A stretch of DNA of 64,000 nt from Bacillus aquiflavi (GCF_019915265.1 NZ_CP082780.1:1178001-1242000), one strand, 5' to 3'; numbered from the stretch's first letter, positions 1-11,058 are shown. Program-made: numbers and translations. The notes: generated by a model from the sequence alone, not told the origin.

Positions 1-106
1 AAAAGAGTCGCTAAGACGGACATTTTTGCGGCGGCCCGATTTATTAAAAGAGCTAGAGTTAACGGATAAGCAAAAAAAATGGCTGCAAGAGTTTGAAAAA
101 CAGTGA
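1..106 (+). CDS. trmD: TrmD, tRNA (guanine-N1)-methyltransferase, C-terminal end (partial)
   Basis: The reading frame is open from base 2 and ends at TGA 104-106. It encodes 34 residues ending in L-Q-E-F-E-K-Q, with an R-R-P-D-L-L segment typical of the TrmD tail. TrmD methylates G37 of tRNAs and acts as a SPOUT-fold dimer. The catalytic domain lies outside the window. Identification rests on this tail and on its position directly before rplS, the usual Bacillus order (rpsP-rimM-trmD-rplS). Confidence 0.8.
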   Translation, partial: KESLRRTFLRRPDLLKELELTDKQKKWLQEFEKQ

Positions 107-191
107 TAATAGCTATTGCGGCCGAACGTTTATTTATGGTAAGATATTCTTTGTGACATAGGCTTAATTCAATAGCCGTTTGTCTGTATAA

Positions 192-596
<405 letters not shown>

Positions 597-609
597 TGGA
601 AGACCAGAA

Positions 610-636
610 AGGAGCTTGTTATCAAGCTCCTTTTTC
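610..636 (+). terminator. Intrinsic terminator after rplS
   Basis: Stem GGAGCTTG (611-618) pairs with CAAGCTCC (623-630) around a four-base loop and is followed by TTTTTCTT. It ends the ribosomal protein transcript before the signal peptidase gene. Confidence 0.85.
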
Positions 637-755
637 TTACTAAAATACATATTTATGTTTATTACGATTGAGTAAAAAATAATGATCGCTATGTTTAAAA
701 ATTGCTTAATTATGTAAAATAAGGGTATATATTAAAAGTGACAAGGGGGAAAAAG

Positions 756-1307
756 ATGCCAAAAGAGAAAAATGAACTTTTAGAATGGATAAAAGCACTA
801 ATTATTGCAGTTTTATTAGCTTTTCTAATACGCAAATTTTTGTTTGCGCCAATTCTTGTAGATGGTTTTTCGATGATGCCGACACTCCATGATCGGGATA
901 AGATGATTGTGAATAAATTCAGTTATACGATTGGTGAACCTGAACGATTTGATATCATTGTTTTTCATGCCCCGGAAAATAAAGATTATATAAAGCGTGT
1001 AATTGGCTTGCCGGGTGATCGAATTGAATATAAAAATGATACACTTTACGTTAACGGTAAAGCATATGAGGAGCCGTATTTAGAGGAATATAAAAAGCAG
1101 GTTATTGATGGTCCCTTAACCGAGCCTTTCACCCTTGAGGAAAAAATCGATCGTGAAACTGTACCAGAAGGGCATTTATTTGTTATGGGAGATAACCGGC
1201 GTTTTAGTAAAGATAGCCGTCATATCGGGGCCATTCCAATGGAAAAAGTCATTGGCAAGACAAGAGTCGTTTTTTGGCCGATTGAAGGCATTCGGATTGT
1301 GAAATAA
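756..1307 (+). CDS. lepB: Type I signal peptidase (SipS/LepB family)
   Basis: A 183-residue membrane serine protease that removes signal peptides from secreted preproteins. One N-terminal transmembrane segment spans about residues 11-31, with the catalytic domain outside the cell. The nucleophile is Ser39 in D-G-F-S-M-M-P-T-L and the general base is Lys80 in [11 protein letters not shown]. The late box M-G-D-N-R is present, followed by S-K-D-S-R. ATG 756 is chosen because it follows AAGGGGGAAAAAG; the frame opens at 738. B. subtilis has no such gene here, but other Bacillaceae carry lepB between rplS and rbgA. Confidence 0.93.
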   Translation: MPKEKNELLEWIKALIIAVLLAFLIRKFLFAPILVDGFSMMPTLHDRDKMIVNKFSYTIGEPERFDIIVFHAPENKDYIKRVIGLPGDRIEYKNDTLYVNGKAYEEPYLEEYKKQVIDGPLTEPFTLEEKIDRETVPEGHLFVMGDNRRFSKDSRHIGAIPMEKVIGKTRVVFWPIEGIRIVK

Positions 1308-1384
1308 ATTTATTACTTACTTTACATAATGTTATTGTTTCGGTTTTTTTACAAGAGAAGATTCATTTGAAAAGGAGTGATTTT

Positions 1385-2239
1385 TTGACAATTCAATGGT
1401 TTCCAGGGCATATGGCAAAAGCCCGACGCGAAGTAACAGAAAAACTTAAGCTAATTGATATTATTTTTGAACTGGTTGACGCAAGAATTCCTTACTCATC
1501 GCGAAACCCAATGATTGATGAAATAATCCAACATAAGCCAAGAATTATACTATTAAATAAAGCGGATATCGCTGATCGGGAATATACGAAGCAATGGATA
1601 GAATACTTTAATCATCAAGGCATGAAGGCATTAGCGATAAATTCGCAGACGGGGACAGGTCTAAAAGAGATTGTGAATGCCGCTAAAGAACTTCTCAATG
1701 AAAAGTTTGCTCGTTTAAAAGCAAAAGGTGTAAAACCAAGACCAATTAGAGCGATGATTGTAGGGATTCCGAACGTTGGGAAATCAACGCTGATTAATCG
1801 ACTCGCTAATAAAAATATAGCAAAAACTGGAAATACTCCAGGGGTTACGAAAGCCCAACAATGGATAAAGGTTGGTAAAGAACTTGAACTGTTAGATACA
1901 CCCGGAATTTTATGGCCGAAATTTGAAGAAGAAGAGGTCGGCTTAAAGCTGGCACTTACTGGAGCGATTAAAGATACAATTTTGAATTTACAGGACGTTG
2001 CCTTATACGGTTTAACATTTTTAGAGCGTGAGTATCCAGAAAGGTTAAAGAAAAGATATCAGCTTCAAGAAAATCCAACCAGCATCAGTATGCTATATGA
2101 TCATATTGGTTTATTGCGCGGCTGTTTAATGGCTGGCGGGGAAATTAATTATGACAAAGTAACTGAGCATATCATAAAAGATATTAGGGGCGGAAAGCTT
2201 GGCACACTCACCTTTGAAAAGCCTAAAAATGTAGATTAA
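1385..2239 (+). CDS. rbgA: Ribosome biogenesis GTPase RbgA (YlqF)
   Basis: A 284-residue circularly permuted GTPase that drives late 50S subunit assembly. N-terminal [10 protein letters not shown] is the family signature. The G motifs occur in permuted order: N-K-A-D at 58-61, then P-loop G-I-P-N-V-G-K-S-T at 127-135, then D-T-P-G at 171-174. An ANTAR-like C-terminal domain follows. The start is TTG 1385, preceded by AAAAGGAGTGA; this gives the usual M-T-I-Q-W-F N-terminus. The frame extends upstream to 1367. Confidence 0.96.
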   Translation: MTIQWFPGHMAKARREVTEKLKLIDIIFELVDARIPYSSRNPMIDEIIQHKPRIILLNKADIADREYTKQWIEYFNHQGMKALAINSQTGTGLKEIVNAAKELLNEKFARLKAKGVKPRPIRAMIVGIPNVGKSTLINRLANKNIAKTGNTPGVTKAQQWIKVGKELELLDTPGILWPKFEEEEVGLKLALTGAIKDTILNLQDVALYGLTFLEREYPERLKKRYQLQENPTSISMLYDHIGLLRGCLMAGGEINYDKVTEHIIKDIRGGKLGTLTFEKPKNVD

Positions 2240-2267
2240 GGATAAAGATTGTGAAATATTAAAATAA

Positions 2268-2379
2268 TTTTCTGAAACATGCTTGTCAGTCGAGGTGTGG
2301 GCAACAAGATGGAAATGGATTGAACAAATCGTTTATGGGCTGAAAACGAAGAAAGCAAGCATTTGTCACTAATCTGAAA
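2268..2379 (+). repeat. Dispersed structured intergenic repeat, copy A
   Basis: Shares the core GCTTGTCAGTCGAGG and the downstream blocks GATTGAAC and GCAAGCATTTGTCA with other intergenic copies in the window. ATGCTTG (2279-2285) can pair with CAAGCAT (2356-2362). The same stem in other copies reads CGCTTG with C(A/G)AGCG, so the T-A pair here replaces a C-G pair. It lies between rbgA and the terminator that follows. Confidence 0.75.
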
Positions 2380-2406
2380 GACCCTGTATTGTGAGGGTCT
2401 TTATCC
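2377..2406 (+). terminator. Intrinsic terminator after rbgA, abutting repeat copy A
   Basis: AAAGACCCT (2377-2385) pairs with AGGGTCTTT (2394-2402). The 3' arm continues as TCTTTATCC (2398-2406), whose complement GGATAAAGA sits 150 bases upstream at 2240-2248, right at the rbgA stop. This suggests the original 5' arm was split when the repeat was inserted. Confidence 0.65.
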
Positions 2407-2443
2407 TTATCCGTATTCATATATAAGGAGTTGAAATCAACGA

Positions 2444-3220
2444 ATGAAAAGGCTAACTGTGTCGCAAATACAACAAAAGCTGATTGAAATTTCCGATGAG
2501 GAAGACCCGTTTATTGCTGCAATCGACCAAGATGAGCGAAAGGGTGTTAAACAACTACTGAAAAGATGGCGAAAACATAAGCAACAAGAACAGCTTCTTC
2601 AAGAGAAATTTATGCAAATGACTGCTTATGAAAGAAAAATTCGATCGGAAGGATTTAATTGTATAGCCGGTATTGATGAAGCGGGACGGGGACCGTTAGC
2701 TGGCCCTGTAGTTGCAGGAGCTGTTATTCTTCCAAAAGAGTTTTTTTTGCCAGGACTCGATGATTCTAAAAAACTATCAGAAAAAAAGCGTGAAGAATAC
2801 TATAATTATATTAAAGAACATGCTGTTGGTATCGGTATAGGGGTCATCCATGCTCATGAAATTGATAAAATAAATATTTATGAAGCGACAAAAAAAGCAA
2901 TGCTAGCCGCGATAGTAGATTTAAAGAAACTCCCTGATTTTCTGCTAATCGATGCGATCGAGCTGACGACGCCAATTGCACAGCAATCGATTATTAAAGG
3001 GGATGCAAATAGTGTATCTATTGCGGCAGCTTCTATTATTGCAAAAGTTACGAGGGATCGATTTATGAAAAATATCGACAAAGAATTTCCGCAATATGCG
3101 TTTAAAAGCAACATGGGCTATGGAACGAAAGAACATTTAGCAAGAATACAAAAATATGGAGCTAGTCCGTATCATCGAAAGAGTTTTGCACCAATCAAAA
3201 ATAACAGATTTGTTGATTAA
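2444..3220 (+). CDS. rnhB: Ribonuclease HII
   Basis: A 258-residue endonuclease that cuts the RNA strand of RNA-DNA hybrids and starts ribonucleotide removal from DNA. An N-terminal extension of about 70 residues is typical of Bacillus RNase HII. The catalytic motif D-E-A-G-R-G starts at Asp78, with a further acidic residue at Asp170 in F-L-L-I-D-A. The substrate-binding G-R-G-P-L-A-G-P and C-terminal Y-H-R-K-S-F motifs are present. In B. subtilis ylqG and ylqH follow; here sucC does. Confidence 0.96.
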   Translation: MKRLTVSQIQQKLIEISDEEDPFIAAIDQDERKGVKQLLKRWRKHKQQEQLLQEKFMQMTAYERKIRSEGFNCIAGIDEAGRGPLAGPVVAGAVILPKEFFLPGLDDSKKLSEKKREEYYNYIKEHAVGIGIGVIHAHEIDKINIYEATKKAMLAAIVDLKKLPDFLLIDAIELTTPIAQQSIIKGDANSVSIAAASIIAKVTRDRFMKNIDKEFPQYAFKSNMGYGTKEHLARIQKYGASPYHRKSFAPIKNNRFVD

Positions 3221-3397
3221 TAGTCTTTTAAAACATAATGAATCTCATTGAAATGACAGAAAATTCTCCTTTTAAATATTATTCTGATATAAAGGGGAAA
3301 CCTGAATTAATACATTATTTAACTTAAATAAGTCATTTTTTTGTCCTTAAATCATTTTTGAAATTTTTCGAGAAGGATAATATTTATTCGATAAAGG

Positions 3398-3426
3398 TAG
3401 ACAATATATGTGTCATTATATAAAAT
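3398..3426 (+). promoter_or_regulatory. Probable sigma-A promoter of sucCD, with a half-matching cre site
   Basis: TAGACA (3398-3403), a 17-base spacer and TAAAAT (3421-3426) fit the vegetative consensus. TGAAAGCG at 3426-3433 matches the left half of a CcpA cre site, but the right half (CAGTGT) is poor. CcpA control of sucCD is known in B. subtilis; its presence here is only a suggestion. Confidence 0.42.
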
Positions 3427-3472
3427 GAAAGCGCAGTGTATTTATTGATGAGTTTTGATAGGAGGATGGAAA

Positions 3473-4633
3473 ATGAATATCCATGAGTATCAAGGGAAAG
3501 AAATCCTCAGAAAATACGGGGTGACGGTTCCAAACGGAAAAGTAGCTTTTACAGTAGAGGAAGCTGTTGAAGCGGCAAAAGAGCTAGGCACAGAAGTATG
3601 TGTTGTAAAAGCACAAATTCATGCAGGCGGAAGAGGAAAAGCTGGCGGTGTAAAGGTTGCTAAAAATTTAGAAGAAGTACGTACATATGCTAGTGAAATT
3701 TTAGGGAAAACACTTGTAACACATCAAACTGGTCCAGAAGGTACAGAAGTAAAACGACTTCTTATCGAGGAAGGCTGCGACATTAAGAAGGAGTATTATG
3801 TAGGTCTTGTACTAGATCGGGCAACATCTCGAGTGGTTTTAATGGCATCTGAAGAAGGTGGAACTGAAATCGAAGAAGTTGCTGAAAAAACTCCTGAAAA
3901 AATCTTTAAGGAGCAAATCGATCCAGTTGTTGGATTAACGCCATTCCAAGCAAGACGGATAGCTTTTAATATTAACATTCCGAAAGAGTTAGTAAACCAA
4001 GCAGTTAAATTTATGATTGGTTTATATACAGCTTTCGTAGAAAAAGACTGCTCAATTGCAGAAATTAATCCTCTTGTCGTAACGGGTGACGGTAAAGTAA
4101 TGGCACTAGATGCAAAGCTAAACTTTGACGATAATGCACTTTATCGCCATAAAGATATTGTTGAATATCGCGATCTTGATGAAGAAGATCCGAAAGAAAT
4201 AGAAGCGTCTAAATACGATTTAAGCTATATTTCGCTTGATGGAAACATTGGCTGTATGGTAAATGGTGCTGGACTCGCAATGTCAACAATGGATATTATC
4301 AAATATTATGGCGGCGAACCTGCAAACTTCTTAGATGTAGGGGGCGGTGCAACAGCTGAAAAGGTAACGGAAGCATTTAAAATTATCCTTTCAGATCAAA
4401 ATGTTAAAGGAATATTTGTTAATATTTTCGGTGGAATTATGAAATGTGACATTATTGCTACAGGAGTCGTTGAAGCAGCAAAGCAAGTTGAATTAAAAGT
4501 ACCTCTCGTTGTTCGTCTAGAAGGAACGAACGTAGACTTGGGCAAACAAATTCTTAAAGAGTCAGGTCTAAACATAGTAGCGGCAGAATCAATGGCTGAC
4601 GGTGCACAAAAGATTGTTTCACTAGTAGGTTAA
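3473..4633 (+). CDS. sucC: Succinyl-CoA ligase (ADP-forming), beta subunit
   Basis: A 386-residue subunit of the TCA-cycle enzyme that makes ATP from succinyl-CoA. It begins M-N-I-H-E-Y-Q-G-K, followed by an ATP-grasp domain containing [12 protein letters not shown]. The phosphohistidine-contact region N-G-A-G-L-A-M and the motif F-V-N-I-F-G-G-I-M lie in the C-terminal half. ATG 3473 follows the ribosome binding site GGAGG (3461-3465). A hairpin (CCTTGCC 4651-4657 with GGCAAGG 4669-4675) separates it from sucD within one operon. Confidence 0.97.
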   Translation: MNIHEYQGKEILRKYGVTVPNGKVAFTVEEAVEAAKELGTEVCVVKAQIHAGGRGKAGGVKVAKNLEEVRTYASEILGKTLVTHQTGPEGTEVKRLLIEEGCDIKKEYYVGLVLDRATSRVVLMASEEGGTEIEEVAEKTPEKIFKEQIDPVVGLTPFQARRIAFNINIPKELVNQAVKFMIGLYTAFVEKDCSIAEINPLVVTGDGKVMALDAKLNFDDNALYRHKDIVEYRDLDEEDPKEIEASKYDLSYISLDGNIGCMVNGAGLAMSTMDIIKYYGGEPANFLDVGGGATAEKVTEAFKIILSDQNVKGIFVNIFGGIMKCDIIATGVVEAAKQVELKVPLVVRLEGTNVDLGKQILKESGLNIVAAESMADGAQKIVSLVG

Positions 4634-4700
4634 CAGTGTGTTATATCGCTCCTTGCCAGAGCGTTAAGGGCAAGGTAAACAAAGAAAGGCGGGAAAAGTT

Positions 4701-5603
4701 GTGAGTGTTTTTGTTAATAAGGATACTAAAGTGATTGTTCAAGGGATAACTGGTTCTACAGCCCTTTTCCATACAAAACAAATGCTTGAATACGGTACAA
4801 AAATTGTCGGAGGGGTAACGCCTGGTAAAGGTGGCACAGAAGTAGAAGGGGTGCCGGTTTTTAATACAGTAGATGAAGCAGTAAAAGCGACTGGCGCAAA
4901 TGCTTCGGTAATATATGTCCCAGCTCCTTTTGCAGCGGATGCAATAATGGAAGCTGTTGACGCAGAGTTGGAACTTGCAATTTGCATTACAGAACATATC
5001 CCTGTACTTGATATGGTAAAGGTAAAACGCTACATGGAAGGAAAGAAAACGCGTCTGATCGGTCCGAACTGTCCTGGTGTTATTTCGGCTGACGAGTGTA
5101 AAATTGGAATTATGCCAGGCTATATTCATAAAAAAGGTCATGTTGGAGTTGTCTCCCGCTCTGGGACGTTAACTTATGAAGCAGTTCACCAATTAACACA
5201 AGCTGGTATTGGTCAAACGTCTGCAGTAGGAATTGGTGGCGATCCTGTTAATGGCACAGACTTTATCGATGTTTTAAAAGCATTTAACGAGGATCCTGAA
5301 ACATATGCAGTCATTATGATTGGTGAAATCGGCGGAACAGCTGAGGAAGAAGCTGCCCTCTGGGTAAAAGACAATATGACTAAGCCCGTTGTCGGCTTTA
5401 TTGGCGGACGTACGGCTCCTCCAGGAAAACGGATGGGGCATGCAGGAGCGATTATCTCTGGCGGAAAAGGAACGGCTGATGAGAAAATTCGTGTCATGAA
5501 CGAATGTGGGATTAAAGTCGCAGATACACCTTCAGTCATTGGAGACACATTAATCTCTGTTATAAAAGAAAAAGGTCTATATGAAAAGTGTAAAACTCAT
5601 TAA
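4701..5603 (+). CDS. sucD: Succinyl-CoA ligase, alpha subunit
   Basis: A 300-residue subunit carrying the CoA-binding Rossmann domain and the phosphorylated histidine. The CoA-binding motif G-I-T-G-S-T starts at residue 15, and the active-site histidine is His247 in G-H-A-G-A-I. It ends C-K-T-H as in B. subtilis. The start is GTG 4701 after AAAGGCGGG, giving M-S-V-F-V-N-K-D-T. It lies 67 bases after sucC and is cotranscribed with it. Confidence 0.97.
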   Translation: MSVFVNKDTKVIVQGITGSTALFHTKQMLEYGTKIVGGVTPGKGGTEVEGVPVFNTVDEAVKATGANASVIYVPAPFAADAIMEAVDAELELAICITEHIPVLDMVKVKRYMEGKKTRLIGPNCPGVISADECKIGIMPGYIHKKGHVGVVSRSGTLTYEAVHQLTQAGIGQTSAVGIGGDPVNGTDFIDVLKAFNEDPETYAVIMIGEIGGTAEEEAALWVKDNMTKPVVGFIGGRTAPPGKRMGHAGAIISGGKGTADEKIRVMNECGIKVADTPSVIGDTLISVIKEKGLYEKCKTH

Positions 5604-5643
5604 TATTAAAAGAATATATCGATTCAAATATTAAAATGATTTT

Positions 5644-5741
5644 CTCAGACTGGTTGTAAGCGCTTATTAATCAATGGAGGCGAATAGAACTAGATTCTTA
5701 GCTAACAACGAAAAATGCAAGCGTTTCAATAACAGTCTGAG
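5644..5741 (+). repeat. Dispersed structured intergenic repeat, copy B
   Basis: This copy shows the outer stem best: CTCAGACTG (5644-5652) is exactly complementary to CAGTCTGAG (5733-5741). It shares GGAGGCGAATAGAAC and GCAAGCGTTTCAATAACAGTCT with the other copies. It occupies much of the 326-base sucD-dprA gap. A second AT-rich hairpin (CCTTTTTT with AAAAAGG) follows at 5743-5759. Confidence 0.75.
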
Positions 5742-5929
5742 TCCTTTTTTATAAAAAGGGCGATTGATTCAGCTATCAAACTATTGTTTTACAAACTGAC
5801 AATGAACTGAGAAATTTTTTAAACCTCGACTGTCACCTTCACTCAGCCACCAACTATGTAAATTCCCTATAAAATGAAATAATTCTTTAAGGAAAGTTTG
5901 CAAGATAAAAAAATATTGGAGGAATTAAA

Positions 5930-6811
5930 GTGGAAGATGTAAAATCGCGTCTTGTACATTTGCACCATTGTCGCGGAATTGGCTGGAAGTCAATTTTTCG
6001 TTTATTAAAACATGACCCGACATTAAAAACGATGTATAATCTTACAGAATATGATTTAAAGCAACTACTACATTTACCCCCTTTAACATCTAAGCAAACA
6101 CTTCTCGACTTACATTCGGATCGCCTTCTTAACAAAATTCACCACTATTATACAGAAAACATTGAAATAGTCGCTATTTTTGATAAATGTTATCCCCCTT
6201 TATTAAAAGAGATTTTTCAGCCTCCTTGGATTCTCTATGTAAAAGGAGATATGAAATTACTTACAAATAATCTTAAGCTTGCAGTAGTAGGTTCAAGACA
6301 AGGATCGAGTTACGGTAGACAAGCTATTAATATGTTATTCCCGGAGCTTATAAAAAAGGAATTTTTAATTGTAAGCGGTCTAGCGAGGGGAATAGATTCA
6401 TACGCTCATCAAACAGCAATAAATTTAGGAGGTAAAACAATTGCAGTGATTGCAGGGGGATTTTATCATATATATCCTAAGGAAAATGAAAACTTGGCTT
6501 TAAAAATAATGGATCAACATTTAATTCTGTCTGAATACCCTCCTCATACAAGGCCTGTCCGTTGGCAGTTTCCGATGAGGAATCGAATTATTAGCGGTCT
6601 TTCCAGAGGGGTGTTAATTATTGAAGCAAAAAAAAGAAGCGGAGCACTAATTACAGCAGATTACGCTTTAGAACAAGGACGAGAAGTTTTCTCCCTGCCA
6701 GGTCAGATTATGAGTCCGTTTTCAATTGGTACAAATCAGCTTATTCAAAAAGGAGCAAAATTAGTGATCACCCCTTTAGATATTTTGGAAGAACTAACAA
6801 TTCGTGCTTAA
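5930..6811 (+). CDS. dprA: DNA processing protein DprA (Smf)
   Basis: A 293-residue single-stranded-DNA-binding, RecA-loading protein of natural transformation. The Rossmann-like domain carries G-S-R at 121-123, S-G-L-A-R-G-I-D at 149-156, and a later segment with F-P-M-R-N-R-I-I-S-G-L-S. The N-terminal 100 residues form the usual SAM-like region. No separate C-terminal winged helix follows. The start is GTG 5930, preceded by GGAGGAATTAAA. It suggests competence potential but does not prove it. Confidence 0.95.
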   Translation: MEDVKSRLVHLHHCRGIGWKSIFRLLKHDPTLKTMYNLTEYDLKQLLHLPPLTSKQTLLDLHSDRLLNKIHHYYTENIEIVAIFDKCYPPLLKEIFQPPWILYVKGDMKLLTNNLKLAVVGSRQGSSYGRQAINMLFPELIKKEFLIVSGLARGIDSYAHQTAINLGGKTIAVIAGGFYHIYPKENENLALKIMDQHLILSEYPPHTRPVRWQFPMRNRIISGLSRGVLIIEAKKRSGALITADYALEQGREVFSLPGQIMSPFSIGTNQLIQKGAKLVITPLDILEELTIRA

Positions 6812-7074
6812 AGTTTAGATCATATCCTATAACAGACATTAAAAAGATTCTTTTTATAAGCCGTTTTTACTGTATTATAAAATAATACATCAAAATAGTT
6901 GAAATTATTGATAATCTGTTATACATTTTGCAACAGGTGTTAGAAAAAGATTTCGATCATTTTTTTTAATTAAATCCCTTTTGTATATCGATTTCTTAGA
7001 AAAAATAGGGAAGAAATTGTTCATTTATAAGCAAGGCAAACCTCATTTATGGCAGCAAACTTTAAAAATGTTAT

Positions 7075-7103
7075 TTGACAAACGAAAGAAAGTTATTTAA
7101 TAA
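7075..7103 (+). promoter_or_regulatory. Probable sigma-A promoter in the long leader of topA
   Basis: A perfect TTGACA (7075-7080), a 17-base spacer and TAATAA (7098-7103) lie about 260 bases before topA. The rest of the 553-base gap 6812-7364 is AT-rich; I find no other gene, RNA or clear terminator in it. A leader of about 250 bases is implied if this promoter drives topA. Confidence 0.5.
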
Positions 7104-7186
7104 TAAGGGATATTTACTAAAGAAATAAGGCGTATAAAATAATATTTTTTTATTTACCAGAAAACAAGCTGCATTAGGAGAAGTAT

Positions 7187-7200
7187 TGTAGACGCTTTCA
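7187..7200 (+). promoter_or_regulatory. cre-like CcpA site downstream of the topA promoter
   Basis: TGTAGACGCTTTCA matches the catabolite-response consensus TGWNANCGNTNWCA at every fixed position except one (G for A at position five). It lies about 80 bases after the predicted transcription start, where CcpA binding would block elongation. Based on consensus match only. Confidence 0.35.
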
Positions 7201-7364
7201 ACCGTTTGTTCCATCCGTTTCTTTTGTCATAACATTCATTTTATGATAAAGCGAGATGAATAATAGCATTTTCGTCATTACTAGATTGCATAGTTCTAAT
7301 TAGTCAGCCAATAACTGCTTAATAATAAACACAAATAATTTTCCCTCTTAAGGAGGATTACTGA

Positions 7365-9440
7365 ATGTCAGATTTTTTAGTAATTGTTGAATCGCCTGCA
7401 AAGGCAAAAACGATAGAACGATATTTAGGAAAAAAATATAAAGTTAAGGCTTCAATGGGTCATATTCGTGATTTGCCGAAAAGCCAAATGGGTATTGATA
7501 TAGAAAATCAATACGCACCAAAATATATTACGATTAGAGGAAAAGGACCGGTATTAAAGGAAATCAAGACCGCAGCAAAAAAAGCAAAGAAAATTTTTCT
7601 TGCAGCTGACCCTGACCGTGAAGGAGAAGCGATTGCATGGCATCTTGCAAATAGCTTAAATCTTGATACAACATCAAACTGCCGTGTAGTATTTAATGAG
7701 ATTACGAAAGATGCCATTAAAGAATCTTTTAAGTACCCGCGGCCAATCGACATGGATTTGGTTGATGCTCAACAAGCTCGGCGCATATTAGACCGATTAG
7801 TTGGCTACAATATTAGTCCTTTGCTTTGGAAGAAGGTGAAAAAAGGACTTAGTGCTGCCCGTGTTCAATCTGTTGCCGTAAGGCTCATTATTGAAAGAGA
7901 AAAAGAAATTAAAAGTTTTGAGCCTAAAGAGTATTGGACAATTGAAGGGGACTTTTTAAAAGGTAAAGAAACTTTTGAAGCAGCTTTTTATGGAATTGGT
8001 GCCAAAAAGCTTGAGCTGCAATCAGAAGAAGAAGTTAAAAATATATTAAATAAATTATCAGACAACTTTTTTACTATAACAACTGTAACGAAAAAAGAGA
8101 GGAAACGTAATCCGGCACCTCCGTTTACAACTTCTTCTTTACAGCAAGAAGCAGCGCGTAAATTAAATTTCCGTGCTAAAAAGACAATGATGTTATCCCA
8201 ACAGCTCTATGAAGGAATAGATCTTGGAAAGGAAGGGACAGTCGGGTTAATTACTTATATGAGAACAGATTCAACAAGAGTATCAGAAATTGCTCAAACG
8301 GAAGCTCGAGAATATATTGAATCTGCTTTCGGCAAGGAATATTATCAAGGTGCGGTTAAAAGAGAAAAAAAACAAGTGAATGCCCAAGATGCCCACGAAG
8401 CGATTCGACCGACGAGCAGCTTACGTGAACCGAGCAAGATGAAACAGTTTTTATCAAGAGATCAATTCCGATTATACAAGTTAATTTGGGAGCGGTTTTT
8501 AGCAAGCCAAATGAGCCCAGCTGTAATGGATACAATGAGTGTAGATTTACAAAATGGAGAGGTTGTATTTCGTGCGACCGGTTCTGCTGTAAAGTTTCCT
8601 GGTTTTATGAAGGTTTATGTTGAAGGAAGCGATGATCAAATTGAAGAAAAAGATGGACTGCTGCCAGATTTAAAAGTAGGAGATAAAATATTTAATAAAG
8701 ATATTAATCCGAAGCAGCATTTCACTCAACCTCCTCCAAGATATACGGAGGCACGGTTAGTTAAAGCTTTAGAAGAATTAGGAATTGGTCGTCCATCCAC
8801 TTATGCGCCTACACTTGATACGATACAAAAGCGCGGATGTGTAGCGCTAGAAAATAAACGTTTCGTTCCGACCGAGCTCGGTGAAATAGTTATGGGGCTA
8901 ATTTTGGAGTTTTTTCCAGAAATTATCGACGTCGAATTTACAGCTAAAATGGAAAAAGATTTAGATGATGTTGAAGCAGGGAAAGAAAATTGGGTTGCCA
9001 TCATCGATCACTTTTATCGTGATTTTGAGCCTCGTTTAGAAAAAGCTGAGAAGGAAATGGAAAAAGTAGAAATTAAAGATGAACCAGCTGGAGAAGACTG
9101 TCAAGAGTGCGGGAATCCAATGGTCTTTAAAATGGGACGATATGGTAAGTTCATGGCTTGCAGTAATTTCCCAGACTGTCGGAATACAAAACCAATCGTC
9201 AAAGAAATTGGTGTTAAATGTCCGAAGTGCAAGGAAGGAAATATTATTGAAAGAAAAAGCAAAAAGAGGCGAATCTTTTACGGCTGTGATACCTTTCCAA
9301 ATTGCGATTTTATTTCGTGGGACAAACCAATTTCAAGAAGCTGTCCAAAATGCGAAGGATTGCTCGTTGAAAAGAAACTTAAAAAAGGTATTCAAGTACA
9401 GTGTACTGAATGTGATTATAAAGAAAAACAGCAAAGTTAA
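7365..9440 (+). CDS. topA: DNA topoisomerase I
   Basis: A 691-residue type IA topoisomerase that relaxes negative supercoils. The TOPRIM domain is at the N-terminus (V-E-S-P-A-K-A-K and [10 protein letters not shown]). The active-site tyrosine is Tyr298 in [12 protein letters not shown]. Three C-terminal zinc ribbons follow: C-Q-E-C-G with C-S-N-F-P-D-C, C-P-K-C with C-D-T-F-P-N-C, and C-P-K-C with C-T-E-C. Length equals the B. subtilis protein. AAGGAGG precedes ATG 7365. Confidence 0.98.
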   Translation: MSDFLVIVESPAKAKTIERYLGKKYKVKASMGHIRDLPKSQMGIDIENQYAPKYITIRGKGPVLKEIKTAAKKAKKIFLAADPDREGEAIAWHLANSLNLDTTSNCRVVFNEITKDAIKESFKYPRPIDMDLVDAQQARRILDRLVGYNISPLLWKKVKKGLSAARVQSVAVRLIIEREKEIKSFEPKEYWTIEGDFLKGKETFEAAFYGIGAKKLELQSEEEVKNILNKLSDNFFTITTVTKKERKRNPAPPFTTSSLQQEAARKLNFRAKKTMMLSQQLYEGIDLGKEGTVGLITYMRTDSTRVSEIAQTEAREYIESAFGKEYYQGAVKREKKQVNAQDAHEAIRPTSSLREPSKMKQFLSRDQFRLYKLIWERFLASQMSPAVMDTMSVDLQNGEVVFRATGSAVKFPGFMKVYVEGSDDQIEEKDGLLPDLKVGDKIFNKDINPKQHFTQPPPRYTEARLVKALEELGIGRPSTYAPTLDTIQKRGCVALENKRFVPTELGEIVMGLILEFFPEIIDVEFTAKMEKDLDDVEAGKENWVAIIDHFYRDFEPRLEKAEKEMEKVEIKDEPAGEDCQECGNPMVFKMGRYGKFMACSNFPDCRNTKPIVKEIGVKCPKCKEGNIIERKSKKRRIFYGCDTFPNCDFISWDKPISRSCPKCEGLLVEKKLKKGIQVQCTECDYKEKQQS

Positions 9441-9468
9441 GGGTGAGTTCAAGCTCACCCTTTTATAT
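9441..9468 (+). terminator. Intrinsic terminator after topA
   Basis: AGGGTGAG (9441-9448) pairs with CTCACCCT (9455-9462), followed by a T-rich stretch. It starts one base after the topA stop. Confidence 0.8.
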
Positions 9469-9691
9469 TGTCTTTTCATCAGTAGTTTGCTATTCTTGTT
9501 TGTTGGGGGAAAAATAAAAAGTGTGACATCTAACTTCTAATAGTTTGGTGCTTGAAACTTTTTTCTTATGAGAACGTAGTGTAGAATGCAAGATGGATGA
9601 TTGAACATATTTTTCTAATTGTAATATATATTTTTATATGCTTTTTTGAACATAAAAAGTTAAGTCATAAGAGCCACTGGAGGTACGTAAA

Positions 9692-10996
9692 ATGAAAGAA
9701 GCAGTTAAAGTGATCGGAGCTGGACTGGCAGGAAGTGAAGCTGCATGGCAAATAGCACAGCGAGGTGTAAAAGTTTTCCTATATGAAATGAGACCAGTTA
9801 AGCAAACAGCCGCTCATCATACAGACAAATTTGCAGAGCTCGTGTGCAGCAATTCATTAAGAGCCAATTCTTTAACAAACGCAGTTGGTGTTTTAAAAGA
9901 AGAAATGCGGCTATTAGACTCTTGTATTGTAAAAGCAGCTGATTCAAGTTCTGTTCCAGCTGGAGGAGCGTTGGCAGTTGACCGGCACGAATTTGCCGCA
10001 ATGGTGACTAAACAAGTTAAAAGCCATCCAAATGTCACTGTTGTCCATGAAGAAGTAGTGGATATTCCTGAAGGACCGACAATTATAGCTACTGGCCCAT
10101 TAACGAGCAAAGCACTTTCAATGAGTTTGCGAAAAATAACAGGGGAAGATTATTTATACTTTTATGATGCAGCTGCACCGATTATTGAAAAAGAAAGTAT
10201 TGACATGAGTAAAGTATATTTAAAATCTCGCTATGATAAAGGGGAGGCAGCTTATTTAAACTGTCCAATGACAGAAGAAGAATTTGATCGCTTTTATGAC
10301 ACATTAATCAATGCTGAGACTGCTCCGTTAAAGGAATTTGAAAAGGAAATATTTTTTGAGAGCTGCATGCCGATAGAAGTCATGGCTCTTCGCGGTAAAA
10401 AGACGATGCTTTTTGGTCCGATGAAGCCAGTTGGATTAGAAGACCCTCATACTGGAAAAAGACCATTTGCAGTTGTTCAATTACGGCAGGATGATGCGGC
10501 TGGAACACTTTATAATATTGTCGGTTTTCAAACTCATTTAAAATGGGGAGCGCAGAAGGAAGTCATTCGTCTTATTCCAGGCTTAGAAAATGCAGAAATT
10601 GTTCGTTATGGTGTCATGCATCGCAATACGTTTATTAATTCACCAAAAGTTTTGAAAGCTACATATCAGTTAAAGGATAGAGAAGACTTGTTTTTTGCTG
10701 GACAAATGACAGGTGTCGAAGGGTATGTTGAATCTGCGGCTAGTGGTTTAATTGCTGGAATAAATGCAGCGCGTATAGTGGCAGGGCAAACTCCGATTGA
10801 ATTTCCTCATGAAACAGCTATTGGAAGTTTAGCTAGATACATCGCAACTGCAAATCCCGATAATTTTCAGCCGATGAATATAAACTTTGGTTTGCTTCCT
10901 GAACTAAATATGAAAATTAAAGGAAAAAAAGAACGCAATGAACAACACGCAACAAGAGCATTACAAACAATTCAGAAATTTATGAAAAATATGTAA
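9692..10996 (+). CDS. trmFO: TrmFO, folate-dependent tRNA (uracil-54-C5)-methyltransferase
   Basis: A 434-residue flavoprotein that makes ribothymidine 54 in tRNA using methylenetetrahydrofolate. The FAD-binding motif [11 protein letters not shown] is at residues 7-17. The conserved cysteine is Cys52 in C-S-N-S-L-R-A. A second FAD contact region, [14 protein letters not shown], lies near residue 340. ATG 9692 follows CTGGAGG. It heads the usual trmFO-xerC-hslVU-codY order. Confidence 0.97.
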   Translation: MKEAVKVIGAGLAGSEAAWQIAQRGVKVFLYEMRPVKQTAAHHTDKFAELVCSNSLRANSLTNAVGVLKEEMRLLDSCIVKAADSSSVPAGGALAVDRHEFAAMVTKQVKSHPNVTVVHEEVVDIPEGPTIIATGPLTSKALSMSLRKITGEDYLYFYDAAAPIIEKESIDMSKVYLKSRYDKGEAAYLNCPMTEEEFDRFYDTLINAETAPLKEFEKEIFFESCMPIEVMALRGKKTMLFGPMKPVGLEDPHTGKRPFAVVQLRQDDAAGTLYNIVGFQTHLKWGAQKEVIRLIPGLENAEIVRYGVMHRNTFINSPKVLKATYQLKDREDLFFAGQMTGVEGYVESAASGLIAGINAARIVAGQTPIEFPHETAIGSLARYIATANPDNFQPMNINFGLLPELNMKIKGKKERNEQHATRALQTIQKFMKNM

Positions 10997-11002
10997 ATTT
11001 TA

Positions 11003-11031
11003 TTGCAATGGCCGCTTAATTATGATAATAT
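11003..11031 (+). promoter_or_regulatory. Possible sigma-A promoter of the xerC-hslVU-codY operon
   Basis: TTGCAA (11003-11008), a 17-base spacer and TAATAT (11026-11031) lie just before xerC. Each element matches four of six consensus bases. Confidence 0.3.
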
Positions 11032-11058
11032 TTAGTGGCCTTAATGAGGTGAATACTT

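Noticed and set aside
9079-9540. A 153-codon frame overlapping the end of topA
   Set aside because: It is a shadow of the zinc-ribbon region in another frame; topA is intact and ends in a terminator.
9560-9660. A further copy of the dispersed repeat before trmFO
   Set aside because: Only GATGGATGATTGAACAT resembles copy A; no core or stems are present.
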